Positions 1 through 6,321 of a stretch of DNA of 7,320 nucleotides are shown in pieces. Origin of the DNA: JALOPX01 sp041309605 (GTDB taxonomy: Bacteria; Krumholzibacteriota; Krumholzibacteriia; Krumholzibacteriales; Krumholzibacteriaceae). A program made the translations under genes and the position numbers. The stretch spans positions 1-7,320 of the forward strand of contig JBFYZH010000023.1 in NCBI GenBank assembly GCA_041309605.1. Direction: 5' to 3'. How positions within the stretch are numbered: position 1 is the stretch's first letter; each line of letters opens with the position of its first letter. The notes under the pieces are model-generated. The model worked only from the letters and a program-made list of their open reading frames with translations, had not been told where the DNA came from and did no database searches.

Positions 1-129
1 CAAAAATAAGGTAGTTATTTCGTTAAGATAATACCACACCTCACCATCGCGGCTCAACCGGAAAATACCGGCGAAGATACGCCGGATCGACGGTAATGCG
101 TGGAAAAAGCAGGTTATTTCCGGGATATA

Positions 130-143
130 ACGGCCGCGGCCGT
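130..143. repeat. 14-bp perfect palindrome upstream of the promoter
   Basis: The sequence ACGGCCGCGGCCGT equals its own reverse complement, with no spacer. It lies about 86 bp upstream of the -35 box. A loopless dyad suits binding by a dimeric protein better than an RNA hairpin. Short GC palindromes also arise by chance in GC-rich DNA, so the functional reading is weak. Confidence 0.4.
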
Positions 144-198
144 GAAAAAGGATATTGACCGGCCGGCGCCACCGACTTGCAGGGAAAAACACATCGAA

Positions 199-219
199 CG
201 GAAAAAAGGAATTTTTCCG
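199..219. repeat. Inverted repeat (8-bp arms, 5-nt loop) just upstream of the -35 box
   Basis: CGGAAAAA at 199-206 is the exact reverse complement of TTTTTCCG at 212-219, with AGGAA between. The right arm ends 9 bp before the TTGACA box at 229. It could be an operator or activator site for the fdh promoter. It is not a typical intrinsic terminator, because most of the stem is A/T and no separate T-tract follows. Confidence 0.45.
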
Positions 220-228
220 CCTTCCCGG

Positions 229-258
229 TTGACAGATCGAATGGGTCTTTATTATACT
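229..258 (+). promoter_or_regulatory. Predicted sigma70-type promoter of the fdh operon
   Basis: A perfect -35 box TTGACA (229-234) is separated by 18 bp from the -10 box TATACT (253-258). Transcription would start near 265, leaving a leader of about 105 nt before the beta-subunit start codon. This is the best promoter match in the first 369 bases and lies in the only gap large enough for an operon promoter. No sigma54-type -24/-12 element with correct spacing was found there. Confidence 0.7.
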
Positions 259-369
259 ACCGCCAGTCCTTTCTGAAGTGCTCTGAAAAACAGATTTTTA
301 ACCGGATAATTTGTGAAAAGCTTATCAGAAGTATCGAATTCGAAGGACAATTAATCGACAGGAGTGTCT

Positions 370-2088
370 ATGCTCTCCGATTCTCTCATCAGGAAACTCG
401 AGGAAAAGGCGGGGGAATACCCCTGCCGCAAGTCCGCCCTGCTTCCCGCGCTGGAGATGGCCCAGTCCTCGAACGACAATCTGCTCGCCAGGGAGGACGT
501 CGCCGAGGTGTCGCAGCGGCTCGGCACGACGACAAGCCAGGCCTGGGGCGTGGCGACTTACTACACAATGTTCAATACGCGCCCCGTCGGCAGGTGGCAC
601 CTTCAGGTCGACACCAACATTCCCGCGACGCTCGCGGGCGCGGACGCCATCGTCGCCCGCATTAAAAAACGGCTCGGCATCGAACCTGGGCAGACGACCG
701 CCGACAACATGTTCACCCTTTCGATCGTCGAGGACCTCGGTTCCTGCGGGACATGCCCGGTGATACAGGTAAACGGCGCATATTACGAAAAAATGACGCC
801 CGCGAGGGTCGACAGGCTGATCGAATCGCTCCGGAAGGGGATTATGCCCCCGCGCCGGGATGAGAGCGCATGGGGCTCCGAGTGCGGCATACTTCTTAAA
901 AACCGCGGCAACCGCAAGGCCCGGTCCATCAAAGGCTACAAGGCTTCCGGCGGATACGCCGCCCTCGAAAAAGCGAGGAGCATCGCGCCGCAAGAGATCG
1001 TGGAGATGGTCAAACATGCGACCGTCCGCGGACGCGGCGGAGCGGGATTCCCCGCGGGCATGAAATGGGGATTCCTCCCGAAGGACGATCCCAGGCCGGT
1101 ATACCTGATCTGCAACGCCGACGAGGGCGAGCCGGGCACCTTCAAGGACCGGCAGATCATGGAATACGATCCGCACCTCCTCGTCGAAGGGATAGCGATC
1201 GCCTCGCGCGCCGTCGGGGCAGCGAAGGCGTTCATTTACATCCGCGGCGAATTCGGATGGATAGCCGACATCCTCGAGAAGGCGGTCGCCGAGGCCGGCA
1301 AGGCCGGTCTTCTCGGCGGGTGCGACATCGTCGTTCACCGCGGCGCGGGATCGTACGAATGCGGCGAGGAAACGGCGCTCATCGAGTCGCTGGAAGGCAA
1401 ACGCGGAGTCCCCCGCATCAAACCGCCCTTCCCCGCCAATACGGGCCTGTATGGATGCCCGACGATCGTAAACAACGTCGAGACCCTTTCCGTTCTGCCG
1501 TTCATCGTGCTCAACGGAGCGGATGCTTTCAGGGCGATCGGCCGTCCCGGCAACTTCGGGCCGAAACTGTTCGGCGTGAGCGGACATGTCAACAAGCCGG
1601 GCGTTTACGAATACCCCCTCGGCACGCCCCTGATGGAAATCATCGAGGCGGCGGGGGGCGTGAAGGGGAACCTCAAGGGAGTGATCGTGGGCGGGCTGTC
1701 CGTTCCGATACTCACAGCGGCCGAGGCGAAGGATCTGAAGATGGATTTCGATTCATGCGCCGCGGCCGGCACGATGCTCGGCTCGGGCGGAATCATGGTC
1801 ATAAACGATTCGGCGTCGATACCGGAAATAGCCCTTCGGGCGATCCGTTTTTACGCTCACGAATCGTGCGGGCAATGCACCCCGTGCCGCGAAGGCTCGG
1901 CGGTGATAGCGAGGCTCCTATCGGGACTCGTCCGCGGAACCGGTACGATGAAGGACATCGATACGGTCCTTCACATGTGCGCAACCATCATGGGAACGAC
2001 TCTGTGCCCTACGGGGGACGCGTTCTCGATGCCCATACAGGCGATGGTTAAAAAATTCAGGGGCGAATTCGAAGCGTTGTTACGATAG
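370..2088 (+). CDS. fdhB: NAD(P)-linked formate dehydrogenase beta subunit, NuoE-NuoF fusion
   Basis: This 572-residue flavoprotein should carry electrons between FdhA and NAD(P) in the cytoplasm. Residues about 1-160 form a NuoE/24-kDa thioredoxin-like domain. Residues about 175-395 form the NuoF FMN/NADH domain, with GRGGAGFPAG (221-230), NADEGEPGTFKDR (249-261) and CGEETALIES (331-340). An SLBB domain follows (about 399-450), then the N3-type [4Fe-4S] site with Cys500, Cys503, Cys506 and Cys546. There is no C-terminal 2[4Fe-4S] ferredoxin extension of the kind seen in HydB-type bifurcating subunits. The NuoE [2Fe-2S] site is degenerate: expected ligands are Asp81, Ala86 and Asp122, and only Cys126 is kept, with an extra Cys129. 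I chose ATG 370 because AGGAG (360-364) lies 5 nt upstream; the in-frame GTG at 364 overlaps that SD. fdhA begins 23 nt after the stop. Domain assignment is firm. The partner assignment rests on adjacency, and NAD versus NADP cannot be told. Confidence 0.93.
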   Translation: MLSDSLIRKLEEKAGEYPCRKSALLPALEMAQSSNDNLLAREDVAEVSQRLGTTTSQAWGVATYYTMFNTRPVGRWHLQVDTNIPATLAGADAIVARIKKRLGIEPGQTTADNMFTLSIVEDLGSCGTCPVIQVNGAYYEKMTPARVDRLIESLRKGIMPPRRDESAWGSECGILLKNRGNRKARSIKGYKASGGYAALEKARSIAPQEIVEMVKHATVRGRGGAGFPAGMKWGFLPKDDPRPVYLICNADEGEPGTFKDRQIMEYDPHLLVEGIAIASRAVGAAKAFIYIRGEFGWIADILEKAVAEAGKAGLLGGCDIVVHRGAGSYECGEETALIESLEGKRGVPRIKPPFPANTGLYGCPTIVNNVETLSVLPFIVLNGADAFRAIGRPGNFGPKLFGVSGHVNKPGVYEYPLGTPLMEIIEAAGGVKGNLKGVIVGGLSVPILTAAEAKDLKMDFDSCAAAGTMLGSGGIMVINDSASIPEIALRAIRFYAHESCGQCTPCREGSAVIARLLSGLVRGTGTMKDIDTVLHMCATIMGTTLCPTGDAFSMPIQAMVKKFRGEFEALLR

Positions 2089-2111
2089 TTTTTCAAACTC
2101 AAGGAGTATCC

Positions 2112-4793
2112 ATGGTCGTCACTATCAACGGAAAACAGTATCCGGCATCGGAGGGAAAAACCGTTCTGGAGACAGCGCGCGAAAACGGCGTCTACATCCC
2201 CTCGTTATGCTACCATCCGAAAACGGGCCCGGCCGGCAAATGCCGCGCCTGCGTGGTGGAGATCGAGGGCATGCGCGGACTCCAGACGTCATGCACGATT
2301 CCGGTCAGGGATGGAATGGTCGTCACGACCGATTCGCAGAAGGCCCTCGCGGCGCAGCGCCTGGTCGTGGACCTGCTGCTGTCGTCCGGGCAGCACGACT
2401 GCCTCAGCTGCGAACAGAACGGCAAGTGTGAACTGCAGGACGCCGCGTACTACCTCGGAATCGAAAGACCGTCCTTCCGCGTCGACGCGGAACCGGACTT
2501 CGACGAATCGTCCGAATTCATATACCGCGACCATGAAAAGTGCATCAAATGCGGGCGCTGCATCGCCGGGTGCAACTCGACGGTCGTCAACGAGGTTCTC
2601 GATTTCGGTTACCGCGGCCACGAGACGCAGGTCATCTGCGACGACGGCCTCCCCATGGGAACGTCGTCCTGCGTACAGTGCGGCGAGTGCGTCCAGCTCT
2701 GCCCCACCGGCGCGATCATAGACAAGCGTTCGCGAGGCCAGGCGAGGTCCTGGGAACTGGAAACGGTCGAGACGGTATGTCCTTATTGCGGCGTTGGATG
2801 CCGCATCAGTCTGCACGTCGACCGCAAGACGAACCGCATCGTCCGCGCGACCGGCGTCGAGGACGCCCCGACGAACCAGGGGATGCTCTGCGTCAAGGGG
2901 CGCTTCGCCTTCGACTTCGTCGGGAGCCCCGAACGCATCACCACGCCGTTGATAAAGGAAAAAGGCGCTTTCCGCGAAGCTTCCTGGACCGAGACCTATT
3001 CCCTCATCGCATCGCGGCTGGGAGACATCAGGACGAAACACGGAGCCGATTCGATAGGCGGGCTCTGTTCGGCAAAGTGCACGAACGAGGAAAATTACCT
3101 GTTCCAGAAATTCATGCGCGCGGTGATCGGCACAAATAATGTCGACCACTGCGCCCGTCTCTGACACAGCTCCACGGTGGCCGGTCTGGCCGCCAGCTTC
3201 GGTAGCGGTGCCATGACAAACGACATCGCCGGCATTAAAAACGCCGACGTTATCCTGGTAATAGGCTCCGACACCACTTCGGCGCATCCCGTGATCGCCT
3301 CCCGCATAAAACAGGCGGTCCGTTTCGGCAAGACGAAACTGATCGTCATCGATCCCAAAGAGATCCGTCTCGCCGACTATGCGACGATATACGCCTCTCA
3401 TCGGTGCGGGACCGACGTCGCGGTGCTCAACGGCATCATGCACGTGATCATAAAAAACGGCTGGCACGATGCCGCCTACGTCGAAGAGCGCTGCGAAGGC
3501 TTCGAGGATCTCAAGAACGAGGTCGCGAAATATACCCCCGAGTACGTGGAAAAAATATCGGGCATTCCCGCAGCGCAGATCGAAGCCATCGCCGAATTGT
3601 TCGGAAAAGCGCCGACAGCCGGCCTCTTTTACGCCATGGGAATCACTCAGCATACCACCGGTGTGGACAACGTATGGTCCACGGCCAACCTTCAGATGCT
3701 CTGCGGCAACCTCGGGAAATCCGGCGGCGGCGTCAACCCGCTGCGCGGCCAGAGCAACGTACAGGGAGCATGCGACATGGGCGGGCTGCCGAATGTGTTC
3801 ACGGCCTACCAGAAGGTGGACGATCCGGCGCTGAGGGAAAAGTTCGAAAATGCGTGGAAAGTGAAGCTGCCCGACAAGCCGGGCCTGACCGTGACGACAA
3901 TGATCGAAGCGGCTCACGCCGGGAAACTCAAGGCGCTCTATATCATGGGCGAAAACCCGATGATCTCCGATCCCGACCTGACTCACGCCGAGGAATCGCT
4001 GAAACATCTCGAATTCATCGTCGTGCAGGACATGTTCGTAACCGAGACCGCGGCGATTGCCGATGTCGTCCTGCCCGCTTCCGCCTACGCGGAAAAAGAG
4101 GGCACATTCACGAACACCGAACGCCGCGTTCAACTCCTTAAAAAAGCCGTTAACGCTCCGGATGGCGCAAAACACGACTGGGAAATCATCAAGGAGCTCG
4201 CGGGAACGATGGGAGCCGAAGGCTGGAACTATTCCGGCGCCGAGGATATCCTCAGGGAACTCGTAACGCTGACCCCCTCCTACGGCGGAATCACGTACGA
4301 GCGTCTCGGCCGCACCGGGCTCCACTGGCCGTGCCCGACCAGGGAGCACCCGGGAACTCCGGTGCTTCACATAGGCAAATTCTCCCGCGGCAAGGGCCTG
4401 ATGAAGGCGATTCCCTTCAAGGAACCGGCCGAGCTGCCCGATGCCGAGTATCCGCTCATCATGAGCTCCGGGCGCGTCCTGGAACAGTTCCACACCGGAA
4501 CGATGACGCGGAAGACCGAGGGGCTTAACCGTCTCGCCGGCCCGATGGTCATGATGTCGGTCGAGGACGCCGAAACCCTGGGTGTCGCGAACAGCGAGAA
4601 GGTAAGGGTTACCACGAGGCGCGGCTCGATAGTGACGGCCGCCTTTGTCACGAGGCGGATCGGCAGGGGAACGATCTTTCTCCCGTTCCATTATGCCGAG
4701 GCTCCGGCAAACAGGCTGACGATAGCGGCGCTGGATCCGGTGGCAAAGATACCGGAATACAAGGTGTGCGCCGCGAGGATCGACAAAATATGA
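2112..4793 (+). CDS. fdhA: Selenocysteine-containing formate dehydrogenase catalytic subunit (UGA 3162-3164 read as Sec351)
   Basis: This 893-residue protein oxidises formate to CO2, or the reverse, at a Mo/W bis-MGD centre. The NuoG-like front end has a [2Fe-2S] site (Cys33, 44, 47, 61), a His-Cys [4Fe-4S] site (His95, Cys97, 100, 106) and a 2[4Fe-4S] ferredoxin module (Cys144, 147, 150, 154; Cys187, 190, 193, 197). The catalytic part has its own [4Fe-4S] site in CPYCGVGC plus Cys260 (Cys223, 226, 230, 260), followed by Lys262. The in-frame TGA falls exactly where the family has catalytic Cys/Sec, in DHCARL-U-HSST, and His352 follows it. Arg545 sits in NPLRGQSNVQGACDMG, matching the conserved active-site Arg. 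The dinucleotide-binding domain fills the last 120 or so residues. The frame is unbroken on both sides of the TGA and family similarity continues across it, so it is recoding, not a pseudogene. AAGGAG (2101-2106) lies 5 nt before the ATG. No signal peptide is seen, so the enzyme is cytoplasmic. Confidence 0.96.
3162..3194 (+). promoter_or_regulatory. Bacterial SECIS element with its UGA selenocysteine codon
   Basis: The UGA at 3162-3164 is followed, after 11 nt, by a hairpin. GGTGGCC (3176-3182) pairs with GGCCGCC (3188-3194) through six Watson-Crick pairs and one T-G wobble, and the apical loop is GGTCT (3183-3187). From memory, the E. coli fdhF SECIS has the same GGUCU at the same distance from its UGA, and SelB recognises the G-U in that loop. 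U3178 falls where the bulged U of fdhF lies, although here it can wobble-pair with G3192. A lower 4-bp helix AGCT/AGCT (3168-3171 with 3195-3198) is possible. The element lies within the coding sequence and directs SelB and tRNA-Sec to the UGA. Confidence 0.9.
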
Positions 4794-4800
4794 CCCGGCC

Positions 4801-4814
4801 CATCTGAAAAGATG
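4801..4814 (+). repeat. Small GNRA-tetraloop hairpin between fdhA and the ferritin-like gene
   Basis: CATCT (4801-4805) and AGATG (4810-4814) are exact reverse complements closing a GAAA tetraloop, just after the fdhA stop codon. The stem is only 5 bp and no T-tract follows, so it is not an intrinsic terminator. It might stabilise an mRNA end after processing, or be chance. Confidence 0.35.
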
Positions 4815-4840
4815 CATTCGGACCGGAAGGGATGGTTGTC

Positions 4841-5299
4841 ATGGACAAGCTCGAATTCGACCGCGTGATGTCGGTCGCGATAGCCCGTGAAATCGAGGCG
4901 AACGAATTTTATTCCGCCGTGGTAAAAAGCATGACCGATAAGACGACAAGGGAGATCTTCACGGAGCTCGCCTCGGAAGAGATGGGGCACATGGAGCTGC
5001 TGGAGAATTTCAGGAACGATCCGACGATGATCATGAAGATCGCCGCCCCTCCGGTCGACTTCAAGCTCGCCGAATCGATGGAACTTCCGCGGGTCAGCAC
5101 CGCCATGAGACCGGCCGACGCCATAGCTCTCGCGATGAAAAAGGAGCAGCAGGCGGTCGAGTTCTACAGGGGCCTGTCGAAGAACAGCGCCGATTCGGGC
5201 GTAAAGGCGATTTTCGACAACCTGGCGAACATGGAACTCAACCACAAGAAACGGCTCGAAAACGCGTTCGTCGATATCGGATATCCGGAAGCGTTTTAA
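4841..5299 (+). CDS. Rubrerythrin-like ferritin-fold diiron protein
   Basis: This 152-residue protein is predicted to be an all-helical four-helix bundle with two matching halves. The diiron ligand pattern is complete: Glu17 (seven residues before Tyr24), Glu47-x2-His50, Glu102 (seven residues before Tyr109) and Glu132-x2-His135. There is no C-terminal rubredoxin domain and not a single Cys, so it is not a classical rubrerythrin and would need an outside electron donor. Family members handle peroxide or oxygen, or act as oxidases or iron-binding proteins. The substrate here cannot be read from the sequence. It starts 47 nt after the fdhA stop and lies within the fdh operon, so protection of the oxygen-sensitive enzyme or supply of iron are reasonable guesses. 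I chose ATG 4841 because GGAAGGG (4825-4831) lies 9 nt upstream; the in-frame ATG at 4832 directly abuts that SD. Confidence 0.85.
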   Translation: MDKLEFDRVMSVAIAREIEANEFYSAVVKSMTDKTTREIFTELASEEMGHMELLENFRNDPTMIMKIAAPPVDFKLAESMELPRVSTAMRPADAIALAMKKEQQAVEFYRGLSKNSADSGVKAIFDNLANMELNHKKRLENAFVDIGYPEAF

Positions 5300-5315
5300 C
5301 GGTCGTCGAAACGCC

Positions 5316-6308
5316 GTGAAAACCATCGTGATCTACAGGACGGGAGACAGGGCGGACGAATCCTCCATTGCGCGCGCAATATGTGAAATCGTCGAAGACA
5401 CGGCCGTCGTTACCGTCGGATGCGGCGGCACGGCGCCGTCGCCGGGCGGAAGATCGTATCCGCGCGGCACCTCATGGAACAGCATAGAAACCGGTAGCGG
5501 GGATAAAGCTTTTCTCGTCATCGTGAGCGACGGAGAGATCGGCGGAATCATCCCCGATTGCTCGATCGTTCCCGGAGGAAACCCACGGGGAACCGCCGCA
5601 CCGGCGCATTTTCAAAACGCCGATTTCACGGGCGGCGGGCCTGCCGATCCGGGCGCCGTCGAACGATGCTCCGATCGTCTTCTGATCTCCCGGGAAAAAG
5701 TCCGGCGCCTGGCCTGGCTCTCCGGATGCCGCCCCGAACCGGTCACCGCGCTTATCCTGGCCGGCGGGAAAAGCAGCCGTATCAGATCCGACAAGGCATT
5801 CCTGAAGGTGGACGGCGAGCGATTGATCGACCGGATAGCGCGCCAGCTCGGACCGTCGGTCGACGCCGTGACCATAGTGACATCGGCCGACAAGGCTGAC
5901 CGTTACCCGGATTACACCGTAGCGGTGGATGAAATGCCGGGCGAGGGGCCCCTGCGGGGCATCGTTTCAGGGCTCGCGCAATCCGGAACCGAGCTTAATT
6001 TCGTGGTCGCCTGCGATGTGCCGGACGTCGATTCCGGGACGCTTCGCGGACTGCTTTCATGGTCGGGAGAGTTCGATATCGTCGTTCCTTCTCTCCGGGA
6101 AGGCCAGACCGAGCCGCTCTTCGCCGTGTACAGAAAATCCCTTCTCCCCGCCGCCCGGATGCTTCTGAACGGCGGAGAACGCCGTGTCGCCTCGCTCTAC
6201 CCGTTCTGCCGCACGAAAACCGTCTTCCTTCCCCAGGCGGCGTGGTTTGCCAATATCAATACGAGGGACGACTATGAAAGATACGTCGAAAAACAAAAGG
6301 ACTCATGA
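5316..6308 (+). CDS. mobA: Molybdenum cofactor guanylyltransferase MobA with an unusual N-terminal extension
   Basis: The C-terminal part (about residues 143-325 of 330) is a MobA nucleotidyltransferase, which joins GMP from GTP to molybdopterin to give the MGD cofactor that FdhA needs. Visible motifs are the nucleotide-binding LAGGKSSRI (148-156) followed by DK (159-160), DEMPGEGPLRGI (205-216), the metal-binding ACDVP (232-236), EPLFAVYRK (266-274) and FANINTRDDY (311-320). The usual Met-Gly after the motif Arg is Ile-Arg here. MobA proteins are commonly near 200 residues. The first 142 or so residues here match no domain I recognise and show no Walker A loop, so the extension is not an obvious MobB fusion. 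The start is a GTG 16 nt after the preceding stop with no clear SD, which suggests weak or coupled translation. No in-frame start lies close to the MobA domain, and the frame is open throughout, so the extension is probably translated. Confidence 0.88.
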   Translation: MKTIVIYRTGDRADESSIARAICEIVEDTAVVTVGCGGTAPSPGGRSYPRGTSWNSIETGSGDKAFLVIVSDGEIGGIIPDCSIVPGGNPRGTAAPAHFQNADFTGGGPADPGAVERCSDRLLISREKVRRLAWLSGCRPEPVTALILAGGKSSRIRSDKAFLKVDGERLIDRIARQLGPSVDAVTIVTSADKADRYPDYTVAVDEMPGEGPLRGIVSGLAQSGTELNFVVACDVPDVDSGTLRGLLSWSGEFDIVVPSLREGQTEPLFAVYRKSLLPAARMLLNGGERRVASLYPFCRTKTVFLPQAAWFANINTRDDYERYVEKQKDS

Positions 6309-6321
6309 CAGGGAGCTGCGC

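Larger units (their letters stand above)
1..369. other. Upstream non-coding region and leader of the fdh operon
   Basis: No convincing gene lies here. The only open stretches are a 62-codon frame from a GTG at 100 to a TGA at 286-288 and a 20-codon frame at 96-158, and neither has an SD. The region is richer in A/T runs than the genes that follow. It holds a GC-rich hairpin (68-85), a 14-bp perfect palindrome (130-143), an A/T-rich hairpin (199-219), a strong promoter (229-258) and a leader of about 105 nt ending in the AGGAG ribosome site at 360-364. Several dyads just upstream of a strong promoter fit a regulated control region, but no specific regulator can be named from the sequence. Confidence 0.7.

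Noticed and set aside
68..85. GC-rich hairpin (CCGGCG / CGCCGG, loop AAGATA) as an intrinsic terminator
   Set aside because: The stem is only 6 bp and no T-tract follows on the + strand. On the minus strand a short T-rich run follows, but no minus-strand gene precedes it in the window.
100..288. 62-codon open frame upstream of the operon
   Set aside because: It has a GTG start without an SD and no recognisable sequence, and the predicted promoter lies inside its end.
364..372. GTG 364 as the start of the beta subunit
   Set aside because: It overlaps the last base of the AGGAG ribosome site, while ATG 370 sits 5 nt downstream of it.
325..1587. 420-codon open frame on the minus strand opposite the beta-subunit gene
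   Set aside because: It is the same kind of antisense shadow: no domain, no supporting ribosome site, and full overlap with conserved NuoE/NuoF coding sequence.
3162..3164. The TGA as a nonsense mutation making fdhA a pseudogene
   Set aside because: It sits exactly at the catalytic residue, family similarity continues unbroken after it in the same frame, and a SECIS hairpin follows at the right spacing.
3177..4793. A separate gene starting at GTG 3177
   Set aside because: The GTG lies inside the SECIS stem, has no SD, and encodes a conserved Val of the FdhA active-site segment, so it is the C-terminal part of fdhA.
2289..4817. 842-codon open frame on the minus strand opposite fdhA
   Set aside because: It runs antisense through a clearly recognised conserved gene and has no recognisable domains. 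Its composition (rich in Arg, Gly, Asp, Val) is what high-GC codon bias produces on the opposite strand.
6184..6273. GTG 6184 as the start of FdhD
   Set aside because: It would overlap mobA by about 125 nt and encode a basic, low-complexity leader translated from conserved MobA C-terminal codons in another frame.
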